Origin: Talinum fruticosum
Lineage: Eukaryota > Streptophyta > Magnoliopsida > Caryophyllales > Talinaceae
DNA: 64,000 bases
Assembly (NCBI GenBank): GCA_021018815.1
Contig: JAITYX010000008.1
Span: 1,114,001-1,178,000 of the forward strand
Direction: 5' to 3'
The notes below the pieces were generated by a model. The model was not told where the DNA came from and ran no database searches. It saw nothing but the letters and a program-made list of their open reading frames with translations. Both the position numbers and the translations under genes were made by a program. Below are positions 23,438 to 37,779 of the stretch, piece by piece. How positions within the stretch are numbered: position 1 is the first letter of the stretch; every line of letters starts with the position of its first letter.

Positions 23438-23815
23438 ACTTACACTGATGGGGAATGAGATAGAGCAACACTTCAAGCAGCAGCAGCCTGGATTGTAAAC
23501 CTATGAAGGAAGCTGGACGGGCTACGCTCAGAGTGCACTACAAACTGAATATATTGCAATTGAATCAGCTTTGAAGGAAGCTTTACCAAAGGGAGTTCAG
23601 CACGTGGAAATCAATACTGATTTGGTGCAAGCGACTAAAGAAATACAAGTATCCGAGGTTCCAAGGAAAATATCCTTTCTCTCTAGTCTATCAACAATCT
23701 GATTCCATCTTTTATTTCTTGTTCTGTTGTCAAACTAGAACTTCAGTTGGAGCTGCGAACTTTCTGGCTCGTAAAGCCAGAAAGAGGGCGCTCATGCAAT
23801 TGTTTTTTCCCGTCT
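23438..23815 (+). pseudogene. Decayed LINE RNase H-like (RVT_3) fragment
   Basis: Plus-strand frames read TYTDGE, then AAAAWIVN, then GSWTGYAQSALQTEYIAIES, KEALPKGVQHVEINTDL, EVPRKISF and FLARKARKRALMQL. This is the order of the plant LINE RNase H-like domain (YTDG, AxAWIV, E.xAIxSAL, INTD, VPR...xLARKARK). In-frame stops occur after DGE and after WIVN, and the frame changes at least twice. It lies just upstream of the second tRNA gene and is a dead copy. Confidence 0.65.
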
Positions 23816-23882
23816 ACTTTGCCAAAAAAGATATATATATAAATTGAGAGAAACAATTAATGCATGAAATTCTGGAGGGAAA

Positions 23883-23906
23883 CGCTAGAAGGAGGGCTTG
23901 AACCTC

Positions 23907-23939
<33 letters not shown>

Positions 23940-23956
23940 AACTGAGCTATTCCAGC
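23883..23956 (-). tRNA. tRNA-Asn (GTT), copy 2
   Basis: Identical over all 74 bases to the copy at 22231-22304, same strand, 1.65 kb away. The cloverleaf and Pol III boxes are intact. The upstream context is GCAAAGCAAAAA, again CAA-like. Unlike copy 1, the first bases downstream (TTTCCCTCC) contain only three Ts; the next run of four or more is about 50 bases on, so termination may be less efficient. Confidence 0.95.
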
Positions 23957-26463
23957 TTTTTGCTTTGCCAGTATGTACTGCTTGTAAAGTAGTCAAGCTA
24001 CACGATAATACATTAATTATAAAACAATAATGATAATTCAATTCATGTTAATTTTGAATTGTGTTTACTCAAGGCTAAAGAGTAATCGAGTCTTGTTATA
24101 CAAGAGTTTAGAGCATCTTATTGATTTCACGGTGATATTATCTACGAGATATATTTTATTGTTGAGAATTTAATTCGAATGACATAAATTTGGCTCATTA
24201 ACAATCAAATGGCTTACTGTCATATTTGGTTGTGTACTACATTCGCTAATATACACTATAAAAAGTACAAAAATCGCAATAGTAATAGTAAACATAACTC
24301 ATGCGAGAACCCCAACATCTAACTAGTGCATTGGTCAATAAAAAGTAAACTAATATTCAACAAAAGAGGATTTTCTGTAATTGGAGGAAAGACTGCAATC
24401 TTACAATCCGCTCATCCAACTGATAAAATTTGTTTGAACAAGCAAATTAAGCTAGGTCAAAATTTGACTGTGATTTTGTTCAAACTTATACTCAAATCTA
24501 TTCTAGATGCTTAATTATGAATCAAGTGAAGACAAATCGAATAAATTACTGTATGTTTTGAATATGACTTGACATTCATATCAGGCATAGAAAGAAAAAT
24601 GTTGGTGGACCGACCATGGAAATTAAACTTTGGCTAATTGCATGGGAGCATAACATTTTGAATGATGCACATTGCACATAGTACACAATAATTGGTGCCC
24701 TTTTTGCCCATTTTATTTGAATATGATATGATAATATAAATTCTTTACTTACTACTGGAATATATGCCTTACACAGAGAAAAAGGGTACAGAGGAAACAA
24801 AGGAACTTCTGCACTTCAGGAACACCACCAAATCCATCCATTTGTGCAGAATAACTTTATCTAAAGCTGTTTAGCTAAAAAAGATGGTTTATCATCAATT
24901 TCTCATGTACTTCTACACCTATAGAGCTTACAATTGATGCCAAAATTGAGATAGATTAAGGGAAAAAATTTGTCTTAATAACCCGTTTTTGAAAGGGTGT
25001 CGTTCTAATGATAGAATTAAAATAGTTTGACGAAAAATCCCTCTTAAAAATCAAAACTATTCAAAGAGCTTAAAATGGTCTACACTACTTGATCTAGTAG
25101 CTTCGACAACTTCATGCTCCTAACTATAACAATGCCATTAGTTTTCTTTCGATAGTTAGGTCACTAAAAGATGAAATAAAACAACGAGAATTGTAACCAC
25201 TAAACAATAATAGAGATATTATTAATCTAAACACTTACATCGAACAACCGATTTGTCATGTACGAAATAAAAAGGAATTCTTTGACAGTAGGGACGTAAA
25301 ATGTCGAATGTGGCTTATAAGGTCGATGTCGAAATTATGTACCAATGCGTCTAGCTAAGCCATTTTCCATGTTTCCATTGTGCAATCATTCAGTCAATGT
25401 TTAGCTAAATTGTTTCCTTTCAGTTGCCTTCTTTGTAGGGTCTAAAGGAATAAAATTTTGATCGAAAGAGCTTTGAGTTGACCCTCCTAGAGCCGTGTCT
25501 TACTTAGAAATAATCTCTGTTTATTGCAACACATAAATCGTATTTAGGCAATGCTCATATTCTTAAATAACACAAATTATTAGATAAGACCGTCTCGGAT
25601 GAAAGTTATTTCGAGATATATTTTATTAAAAGTGATTTTTAAAGGTTTTAAGGTGACTAATAATATATTTTAGAGTGATTTTTTAATTTAAGAATGACTA
25701 ATAGTTCATTGATAGTAGTGACTTTTATATCAATCACTCCTAATAAACTAGTTAGTCGTCTCAATTATTTTTAAAGTTACCGTAAAAATGTTAATCTCAT
25801 GACAGGTCTTACATAAGACGATATCATCCAAGACTTCTACTTAAATGAATAATAAACATTTTTTTTAAATTAAAAAAATTAACAGATCAAAAACCTAATT
25901 CGTGAATTACTTTTGCTATCTTCTTCCTTCGATTTTTTTACCATGCAAGTAGGTTTCTTATCTTATTTCATCTCTTTGACTTCATCCAAGCACCAAAAGA
26001 GAAATAACAAAACCATGGAAAACTTGCATCCCCAAAATTAAGGATCGCAAAAGATAATTGAAAGTAACATATTCCCACCCCATAATTTATAATTTTTTTA
26101 TAAAAAAGCAATGATATTCCCAAAATCACAAAATTTCAACACCTAATTAAGAGTCCTATCATTTTAAAAATGTACCCTTTTCTTTTACTTTTGTGAACAA
26201 ATTGCTTTGTTTTTTTGAGGCTACTTGTTGTGTGTCACTCTGTAAAGCAAGTTGATATTCGGCTTTGCCCATTTGCCCCAGCCAAACGCAAACGCCAGAA
26301 TAGTATTCCTATTTCCTTTCCCTCTTTGTCCTTTGGCCTCTATAAGGACTCTGTTTTGGGGTTGCCTTCAAGGGTTTTACAGAAGCAAACAAGGGGGTTG
26401 TAAGGGGATTTGGGGAGGAGAGAGAGAGAGGAGGAGAATAACAAGGGCACCTTCTATAAATTG
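23957..26463. other. Intergenic region upstream of spermidine synthase, no gene seen
   Basis: AT-rich DNA with short random frames. A weak fold-back candidate lies at about 25570-25840. The last 250 bases form the spermidine synthase promoter and leader: CTATAAGGA near 26339 is a candidate TATA region, and a GAGAGAGAGA tract lies at about 26418-26432. Confidence 0.5.
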
Positions 26464-30835
<4,372 letters not shown>

Positions 30836-31603
30836 TATAAAAGAACATCCAGCATCCTCAAGCTCAATAGTGAAGCCTGTTAGCATTTCCTTTGCTTCTC
30901 TTTTGCTTGGGCCGCGCAATAATCAAGCTTAGACAGCAATTTCACGTGGCAATGCTCTCAAGTCGAAGAGAGGTGCTATTTATGTGGTGTCGCTCGCAGT
31001 TTCTTTATCCTGAATGTAATCTGAGACAGACTGCTGAGAACCAATTTGTTAGCTTTTTTCACCCCTTAGTTCTGCGATACTCCGTTACCGTACGATTTAT
31101 CTTGTCGCCTCAGTTTCGCTCAAACTTCTCATATGATTTGAGAGTGGTATCCAGAGTGTAATACTGCTTTCTCATATGATTTCGTAATCCATTCAAGTTA
31201 CTGTTTTGGAAAAAGCAAATTTTACTTGGAAGATTGTATGAAGTTATGCCTATCTGTTTTGGGGATATATCATCTTGCCACGTTTGTTTGCCAAATGAGA
31301 AGCTTGCCAAGGAAAGTTGATTAATATTGCTCACAGGAGCTCCAAGTCGGTTTAGTTTGGGTTGAGCTTTAGTCCAGATCATTTGGTTGAATGGTCGGAA
31401 ACGAAACCAGACAAACAAATGTCGTATACAACAGTAAAATATGCTTAAACACGTAAATTCAATGGTAAGAAAACACACTTGGATATGTAGTATAATATTC
31501 TTCTTTTAAATAGATAGTCACGACACAGCTTCCCCCAAAAAAAATCACAAAAGAAGGAAAGTAGAAAGAAAAATGTTGAGCCAAAGACCTTATGGGTAGT
31601 GGG
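30836..31603. other. Spermidine synthase 3' flank and gap to the membrane-protein array
   Basis: Convergent region between the plus-strand spermidine synthase and the minus-strand membrane-protein gene. It should hold both 3'UTRs. No further gene is seen; frames of 66-120 codons on both strands show no recognisable motif. Confidence 0.5.
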
Positions 31604-32599
31604 TTATGAGTCACAATCTCTTATCACCTGATCAGAATTGAGCTTCCCTCCCACTTCCTCATCACCCCTCTTAGGAAAGCCCTTGTTTTTACAATGATGA
31701 TGATAGACCGCACACACAACCCACTTCATTAAACTCCCCAACCATAGTAAGCAAGTCCTCCCCACAACTCCGATCTCGTCATCGTAGAAGAAGAGGCAAG
31801 GGATCCTTACTCCCCACCTCCAAACAAAGAAAACCAGCATCAAATCTCGTCCGAGCCTCTCCTCCCCTTTGCTGAGATGGAATGAATAGCTTAGTGCACC
31901 AATCCCCTGAACCTTCTCCAGAACAGAAACAACCAAACCCATGTTCAAAATCGCGCTTAGTTCCAGATACTTTGGTAATGAAACAATGAAAGCAACTAGA
32001 AAGATTAATTTGAAAATGATGTAGAATCCGTAGAAGTTCATCATAATTGCTGTGAATCCAAACGAAAAAGAGGCTAAGACAAACAAAACATAGAGAGAAG
32101 TAAGAAACGATCCTTTTAGCCTCCCCTTGTTGCCCAAGATCATGTCTTTAAGGCTCATGTTGTTGCATATACGATCGTCTGTGTATGTCTTTGAGGTTAA
32201 ATCGACAGTGAAGAAAGCAGTGAGGAACTCCAGCATATGTAGGGGAAAAAGGTAGATAAGAGAGAGAAATATCCATTTCGGATTCCATATCAGCTCCATC
32301 TTCTTCTCTTCCAAATCATTTAGGATCCAGTACCAGTTGTAATTTTCTTTCAGTAAATCAGAGGGAAGAGTAAGTAAAATGCTTGGAAATTCTTTCAAAG
32401 ATTTCTCAAGAAGTAGTTCAAAGAGAAACATGAATAAGAGAAGAGGGAGAGAGCTGAAAAGGAGGAAGCTTGTGAAACGGGCGTTTTTGAATGGGATTTT
32501 CAAAGCTTCTTTCAGGAGGGTAAGGAAATCAGGTTTGGGGATTTCTGAGCTCTCAGGGTTTTGGATTTGGACTTCTGGGCGTTGGTTTGGCTCTTCCAT
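31604..32599 (-). CDS. Multi-pass membrane protein, tandem family member A (intact)
   Basis: Single-exon gene of 331 codons; function unknown. After a polar N-terminus of about 40 residues there are roughly six hydrophobic segments (near residues 42-62, 108-130, 165-185, 190-210, 255-275 and 285-300), then a basic/acidic tail. It shares with members B, C and D the block before the last third (MGLVVSVLEKVQGIGA against M.VVISVLEEETGI) and the C-terminal WLGSLMKWV..VYHHHCK (CLGNLVKWV..YFYDCK in the others). It is the most divergent member and the only one with an unbroken frame. By position next to SPDS and RSZ21 it may correspond to the unnamed transmembrane genes around At1g23830-At1g23850. 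No function is claimed. Confidence 0.8.
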   Translation of the reverse strand: MEEPNQRPEVQIQNPESSEIPKPDFLTLLKEALKIPFKNARFTSFLLFSSLPLLLFMFLFELLLEKSLKEFPSILLTLPSDLLKENYNWYWILNDLEEKKMELIWNPKWIFLSLIYLFPLHMLEFLTAFFTVDLTSKTYTDDRICNNMSLKDMILGNKGRLKGSFLTSLYVLFVLASFSFGFTAIMMNFYGFYIIFKLIFLVAFIVSLPKYLELSAILNMGLVVSVLEKVQGIGALSYSFHLSKGEERLGRDLMLVFFVWRWGVRIPCLFFYDDEIGVVGRTCLLWLGSLMKWVVCAVYHHHCKNKGFPKRGDEEVGGKLNSDQVIRDCDS

Positions 32600-32704
32600 C
32601 TCAGGGTTTTGGATCCAGAGATAAAGCTGTTTGTGCTCTCATAATGATTGTATTAGTACATGGTGGGGAGAGAAGACTTGAGCGACTTTTGGGGCACTAA
32701 GTTG

Positions 32705-32910
32705 CATATTCTTAATGGTCGACTAGTAATAGTATACTTTTGAACCGATCATTGCAGAATGAAGACCTACTGTACTGAGAGAAGAGTCCCCAAGTAGAGC
32801 TCCATGGAATAAGGGTCACTGTTAAATAAAAAAATTTTGAAAAAGGGTGCTGATTCATTACTTCCCAGAAAGGACCCAGGAGTGTCAAAGTTGACAGCAA
32901 GCGGACACAA
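32705..32910 (-). pseudogene. Fragment of the membrane-protein family (fragment 1)
   Basis: Minus-strand frames read RLLSTLTLLGPFWEVMNQHP, then in other frames YSMELYL and GLHSAMI, matching VHLLSTLTLLGLFWVVVNHH and the YSMESYLNLL/GLHSAIF blocks of members C and D. Only about 65 codons from the middle of the protein remain, broken by frame changes. The upstream flank of a full family gene is joined directly to these internal codons at about 32915, so the first half of the gene has been deleted. Confidence 0.7.
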
Positions 32911-32919
32911 AAATTTTGT

Positions 32920-33490
32920 TAATTAATTGCAGAAACACGTTAAGTACTTATTGCTCATAATAATTTGAGCCTAATCTTTTCGTTTTTCATAATCAATTGC
33001 ATAAACTAACACATTGCAAAACACATGTGGTTAACACCTAACAGGAATAAATAGACAGTAAAATAACCCTTTTCAGAATGTGCGAAATACAGCTCAATAT
33101 TCAAGTCCCAAAAGCAGAATACATCCAGCAAAGAGTATAGACCACCCAATCCAGAGGTTTCGGGAGTTAAATAAAGTAATGTTATCAGTAGACAGGAAAC
33201 AGCTAAGAAGATGAGAGAGAGAGGAGAGAGCCCCTTTGAGATGCTCTCGTGGTGAGCCTGATAACCTTTGTTTTATTTCTTCAGTTTTGTTTTTTTGGTT
33301 TGGGGGTCGGAATGGGTGGTAGTGTTATGGGTCAATAATCCTGGCACGCGGTCACAGAAGGTGACAAGTTGATAACACATTAATTCTTATTTTACGTTAA
33401 TAATGACCAATACGTTGACCCTGTCATTTTAAGTCTTACTATTATCAGGGTTGAAAAGATTTACATATATACGATCTTACTCGTATGAGT
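32920..33490. repeat. Duplicated 5'-flank segment, copy 1
   Basis: About 480 bases from TTAATTAATTGCAGAAACAC onward, plus a further stretch to about 33490 (GGGTTGAAAAGATTTACATAT), match the flank upstream of member B (36445-36925 and 37462-37540), at high identity by eye. Shared words include CAGCTCAATATTCAAGTCCC, AGGTTTCGGGAGTT and GATGCTCTCGTGGTGAGCC. This copy lacks the CCGAAC-rich insertion present in the other. Confidence 0.75.
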
Positions 33491-33769
33491 ATTTTACACT
33501 AGATCAATAGTACTATTAAATACAGACGTTGACTTTGAATAATATGATTACAGTAAATCATCTAGATGCCAATGAAATTTCCTTTGATTTGCTTGCTCAA
33601 CTAAACACATTTATAAACAGGCAAATAAATCAACAAAATTGGGTTAGCAAAATATTTAGAGGCTTGGATACATTAATCAGGGTCACATGACATCTTTTTA
33701 GAGGATATATGTGCTTCTTAATGAGCACTACGAGAAATAAAAAGTTAGAGATCTAATTTTAAAAATATA

Positions 33770-33905
33770 TGATCGATCAGATTTATAGAGCTCCATGGAA
33801 TAAGGTTCATTGTCAGAAAAAAAATTGAAAAATGATGCTGATTCATCACTACGCAGAAAAGACCCAGGAGCTTCAAAGTTGAGAGCAGGTGGACACAAAA
33901 ATACG
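33770..33905 (-). pseudogene. Fragment of the membrane-protein family (fragment 2)
   Basis: The minus-strand frame reads CVHLLSTLKLLGLF, CVVMNQHHFS and LIPWSS, the same internal block as fragment 1 and the middle of members C and D. Only about 45 codons survive. Its upstream side runs straight into the MITE-like element at about 33924, which may have inserted into it. Confidence 0.65.
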
Positions 33906-33923
33906 TATTGAAGGTATCTATGT

Positions 33924-34985
33924 GGCATTTGATTGGATGTAATGTAATAGAGGTGTAATATAATTAATTATGTAATGTAATTAGATATGCAATGTAATGG
34001 GACAACAATTACATTACCATGTTTGGTTATATAAAAAGTGTAATGTAATCACAATGATAATGTATTATTTCAATGACAAAAGTTAGTAATTAAATTATTG
34101 TAATGGAGATAAATGTTATCTAAATAAAAATTTGACTTACATATTTAGCTTTGAGCTTTTAAAAATATTTTCTATCAAATAATTAAATTTTATTGCAAAT
34201 ATAACTATATTATTCTAATAACAATAAATATAGTAATAAAGATAAATGTTATCCACACGAAAATATTTTAAATTTAAAATTATATTTGAGATTTTTAAAT
34301 CTTTATATCATATTTCCTAATTTTAAATTTTTTTTTCTGCTAAAAAATCAATTGGATTATTCTAGTGGTAATAAATGTTTGCCGTAGTGAAGATAAATGT
34401 TATCCACATAACAAAATTTTAAACTCTAAATTTATATTTAAGTTTTTTTAATCTCTTCTATCATATAATTAAGTTTTGAATTTTTTTCATGGATAAAAAT
34501 ACAAACTAAAATTATTTTATTTATGATAAATATTTATTGAATTAAAGATAAGTGTTAAAAAGTAAAAAATTTTGATCTAAAAATTTTAATTTAAGCTTCT
34601 TTTATCTTTTTAATTGAATAATTAAATTTAAAATTTAAAATATTAAAGTTAAAATTTTGTCTCAATGACTTAATGATTATATCATATATTAAGATAATAA
34701 AAGAAAAAAAAATAAGTTTCTTATCAAATGAATAAATTTTTGCTTGCCATGGAAGAGAGAGAAAATGGATATGGAATTGAGAAGGGGGAGAGAAAGAATT
34801 ATTGGAAATGTGTTAAAATTTGATCATAAGGACGGATGTAATCATTGTTTAGGAAATGTTCAAGTAATTGTAATTGCATAGATATAGGTTAATGTATTGC
34901 AAGTTGTAACCAAACATAGTAATGTAATCACCATTACCAATTTAATTAGTATTACCACTTTGATTACATCCAACCAAATATGCCC
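33924..34985. mobile_element. MITE-like fold-back element, ~1.06 kb, with internal tandem units
   Basis: The left end reads GGCATTTGATTGGATGTAAT. The reverse complement of the right end reads GGCATATTTGGTTGGATGTA. Similarity continues inward for about 100 bases on each side (for example ATTACATTACCATGTTTGG against ATTACATTACTATGTTTGG). Between the repeats the DNA is extremely AT-rich and holds about four divergent units starting with GATAAATGTTATC or similar (34108, 34241, 34392, 34547). No coding capacity. The superfamily and the target duplication could not be fixed. Confidence 0.65.
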
Positions 34986-35107
34986 CTGGGTTTGGGTGAA
35001 CGATTCAAATCAACAAAGCGTCTTATGGGAATCGTAAAAAATGAGCCTCTTAGAATCTAAATTGCATGACACTTTACTGTCTTGTGACAACATTGTGCTA
35101 CAGAACA

Positions 35108-36271
35108 TCAAAGCAAAGTTGAACTAGACTGGATAGTTTCAGCCTTGGCCAGTTTGCCCACCTCTTCATCAACCTTCTTCTGCATAGTTTGAGCCTTACA
35201 ATCATAAAAGTAGAGGACAAAAATAACCCACTTCACCAAATTCCCCAAGCAAACAAACCCAACAGCAGTGGCAGTGAAGAGAATTCCTCGAATACTCAGG
35301 TTACACCCTCCAACCACCACCACACAGGGCAGCATCAGAATAGCTCCATATGTGAAGAAACCAAGCATCAATTCAATCCCAGTTCTCCTGCATCTCTTGC
35401 CATAGTAAGAGGACATCTCTATAGCTTCAATCCCTGTTTCTTCTTCCAAGACTGAAATCACTATGCTCATGTTCCACAATGCGCTCCAATCAAGGTACTC
35501 GTAAAGGACAAGTACAAAAATCAGAGCATGAACCCCTGCTGAAAGGGGCAGTAAACGCTGCAAAAGGGCCATTAGGTATCTCTTCTGATTCTGTATCGTA
35601 ATGGTGACTAGGCCTATCATTCAATGCTGAGATGATGAAGTGACTTGCTGGAATCCAAAATAGACCCAGAATGGTAGAGGTGGAGAGCAAGTGAACCCAG
35701 TAAGCGGTACTGAAGGAACCCTTGAAGATGCCATTCATCTGAGGAAGTACCTCATCTATCATCTCTTTGAGAGTTGATTCTTTCTCTCCTGCATGTATTT
35801 TTGCTGCAATCTTTATAATAATGCTCGAGCTAAGGAGTTTAACAAGAGGGTAAACAACCAAATTAAAGAGACTCAGTTGGAGAAGAAGATGAAGCCCCTC
35901 CATTCGTTTATATCATAATCAAAGACATAATATTGATAATCAAAGCTACATTCAATATAGAAGAAGGAGAAACGTTGTAATGGAAACTGTGATGCATATG
36001 TCTTTTGGAGCTTGATAGCAAAGAAAACCATGAAAATAAAGAAAGGGATGGAAGAAAAAACCATTAGGAGCACGTATTTGTTGTTACTCGTTAAGATTTC
36101 TCGAGCTGATTGCAGCATCTCAAGGGATTTCAGCTGCTTGAGATTGAGCATAACTTGCTCAATTCGAGTTTTCAGATCGAATCCCATTTCATCGCACTCG
36201 TTCTCTTCTTGAAGGTTGGCAGCTTCGTGTTCTTCTTGTTCACGGGGTTGGAGATTGGCTTCCAAACTCAT
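35108..36271 (-). pseudogene. Multi-pass membrane protein, family member B (two compensating frame changes)
   Basis: Function unknown. Reading from the ATG at 36271, the first frame runs to 35873 and contains KSLEMLQSAREILTSNNKY and a membrane segment. The family block LSLFNLVVYPLVKLLSS continues in a second frame (to about 35600), and the C-terminal third (MSIVISVLEEETGIEAIEMS, CLGNLVKWV, YFYDCK) returns to the first frame, ending at 35108. Total length is a multiple of three, so a one-base loss near 35885-35900 (close to a G4 run) is compensated by a one-base gain, or two-base loss, near 35585-35610. Whether this is a decayed gene, two sequencing errors or a short unrecognised intron cannot be settled here. 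Full length would be about 388 codons. Confidence 0.65.
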
Positions 36272-36444
36272 TGTAATTTCTCTGAGCTAGATACAAGTTT
36301 GCTTCCTCAGATTTTTGATACTTCAGAGCTTAATTTCTACTGTATTTGCCTTCTGGGTTGACTTGGAGGACTTGGAGGACTTGGAACTGTGAAGCAGGCT
36401 TATTTGTAACTGGTTGATGCAGAGTTTATAATCTTGTTTCTTTA

Positions 36445-37540
36445 TGTTAATTAATTGCAAAAACACGGGAAGTACTTATTGCTCATAGTTTCAGCTTAAT
36501 CTTTTTCATTTTTCATAATCAATTGCATAAACACATTGCAAAACACACGTGGTCAACACCTAAAATTACGCTTTTCACAGTGTGCCAAATACAGCTCAAT
36601 ATTCAAGTCCCAAAAGCAGAATATATTCAGCAAAGAGTATAGAACACCCCAACGCAAAGGTTTCGGGAGTTCAATAAAGTAATGTTATCAGTACAGAGGA
36701 AACAGCAAAAAGATGAAAGAGGGAGAGGGAGACAGCCCCTTTGAGATGCTCTCGTGGTGAGCCTGATAACCCTTGTTTTATTTCTTTAATTTTGTTTCTT
36801 TTGGTTTGGAGGTCGTTGACTGGGTGGTAGGTACGTAGTGTATGGGTCACTGGTGCTGGCACGCGGTTACAGAAGTGACAATTTGATAACACATTAATTC
36901 CTAGCTTGCGTGGATGAGGACCAACTAGACCTGAAAAAGTGACTCGAATCGAACGGGCCAACCCAAACGACTCGAAACCCAAACCAAACCGACATCCGAA
37001 ACAGTTGAACCGATTTTGACCCGAAAACCGAAATGAACCGACCCGAACTGAACCGACCCGAAATGATCCGAACCGAAACCGACCCGAATGCAAAATGACC
37101 CGAACCGAAACCGAACCGAACCCAAATGACCCGAACCGAATCAAATCCGAATCGATTTAACCCGAATAAAAGTGACCCAACCTACATTTTTTTTGTTGGG
37201 TATCTCATGATGGACTTTTGTGCCTATAGTGGTACAATTTTGAATCGATTTTGACCCAAAAAGTGACCCGATTATGACTAGATCCGAAATTAACCCGAAT
37301 CGAACCCGAACGAGATTGACCCGAAGTTGAACCGAACCGAAGTTGACCCGAACCGAAACCGAACGAGATCAACCCGAAGTTGACCCGAACTCGAAACCAA
37401 ACCGGACTGCAACAAGATCGACCGAAGTTAACCCGAACCGAATGACCCGATTGCAGGGTATAGGACCAACACATTGACTCCGCCAGTGTAGGTCTTATAT
37501 TTATTGGGGTTGAAAAAATTTACATATATGCGGTCCTACT
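36445..37540. repeat. Duplicated 5'-flank segment, copy 2, carrying an insertion
   Basis: Matches copy 1 (32920-33490) from TTAATTAATTGCAAAAACAC to GGATGAGGACC and again from AGGACCAACACATTGAC to TACATATATGCGGTCCTACTCG. The two halves are separated by the 536-bp insertion at 36926-37461. It lies just upstream of member B, so the duplication probably included the promoter of a family gene. Confidence 0.75.
36926..37461. mobile_element. CCGAAC-rich insertion with 9-bp target duplication, 536 bp
   Basis: The segment is largely made of CCGAACCGAA and GACCCGAA words. It is flanked by perfect direct repeats AGGACCAAC (36917-36925 and 37462-37470) and is absent from the paralogous flank at 33390-33410, so it behaves as an insertion. 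Ends are only weakly inverted (TAGACCTGAAAAAGTGACTC against ATACCCTGCAATCGGGTCAT). A 9-bp duplication is typical of Mutator-like elements. Long open frames across it reflect the simple repeat and are not genes. Confidence 0.65.
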
Positions 37541-37779
37541 CGTAGAGTGAAAGTGAGAAATGAACATATGGGGTAGGGGGAGAAAAAAGAAGAACCTAAA
37601 CAGAAAACTAAAAGGATTTGTACTTTGTAGGATAGCAACTCTCCACTGGAAAAGATTTCTTCAGAGGATATCATTTATTGTCAACATAAATTATACATTT
37701 TAAATGCAGTTTAAAAGCACAAAACCAATATAAGCATCCAGAAGTCAACAGATTTCCATTGATATTGGGTTAAACATGA

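Noticed and set aside
22231..23956. tRNA genes as part of a plastid or mitochondrial DNA insertion
   Set aside because: The sequence is the nuclear cytosolic tRNA-Asn type, and the flanks show LINE and AT-rich nuclear DNA rather than organelle genes.
36671..37474. Long open frames full of R, G, F, S and V across the CCGAAC tract
   Set aside because: They are the translation of a simple repeat in an inserted element, open in several frames at once, with no start context or domain.
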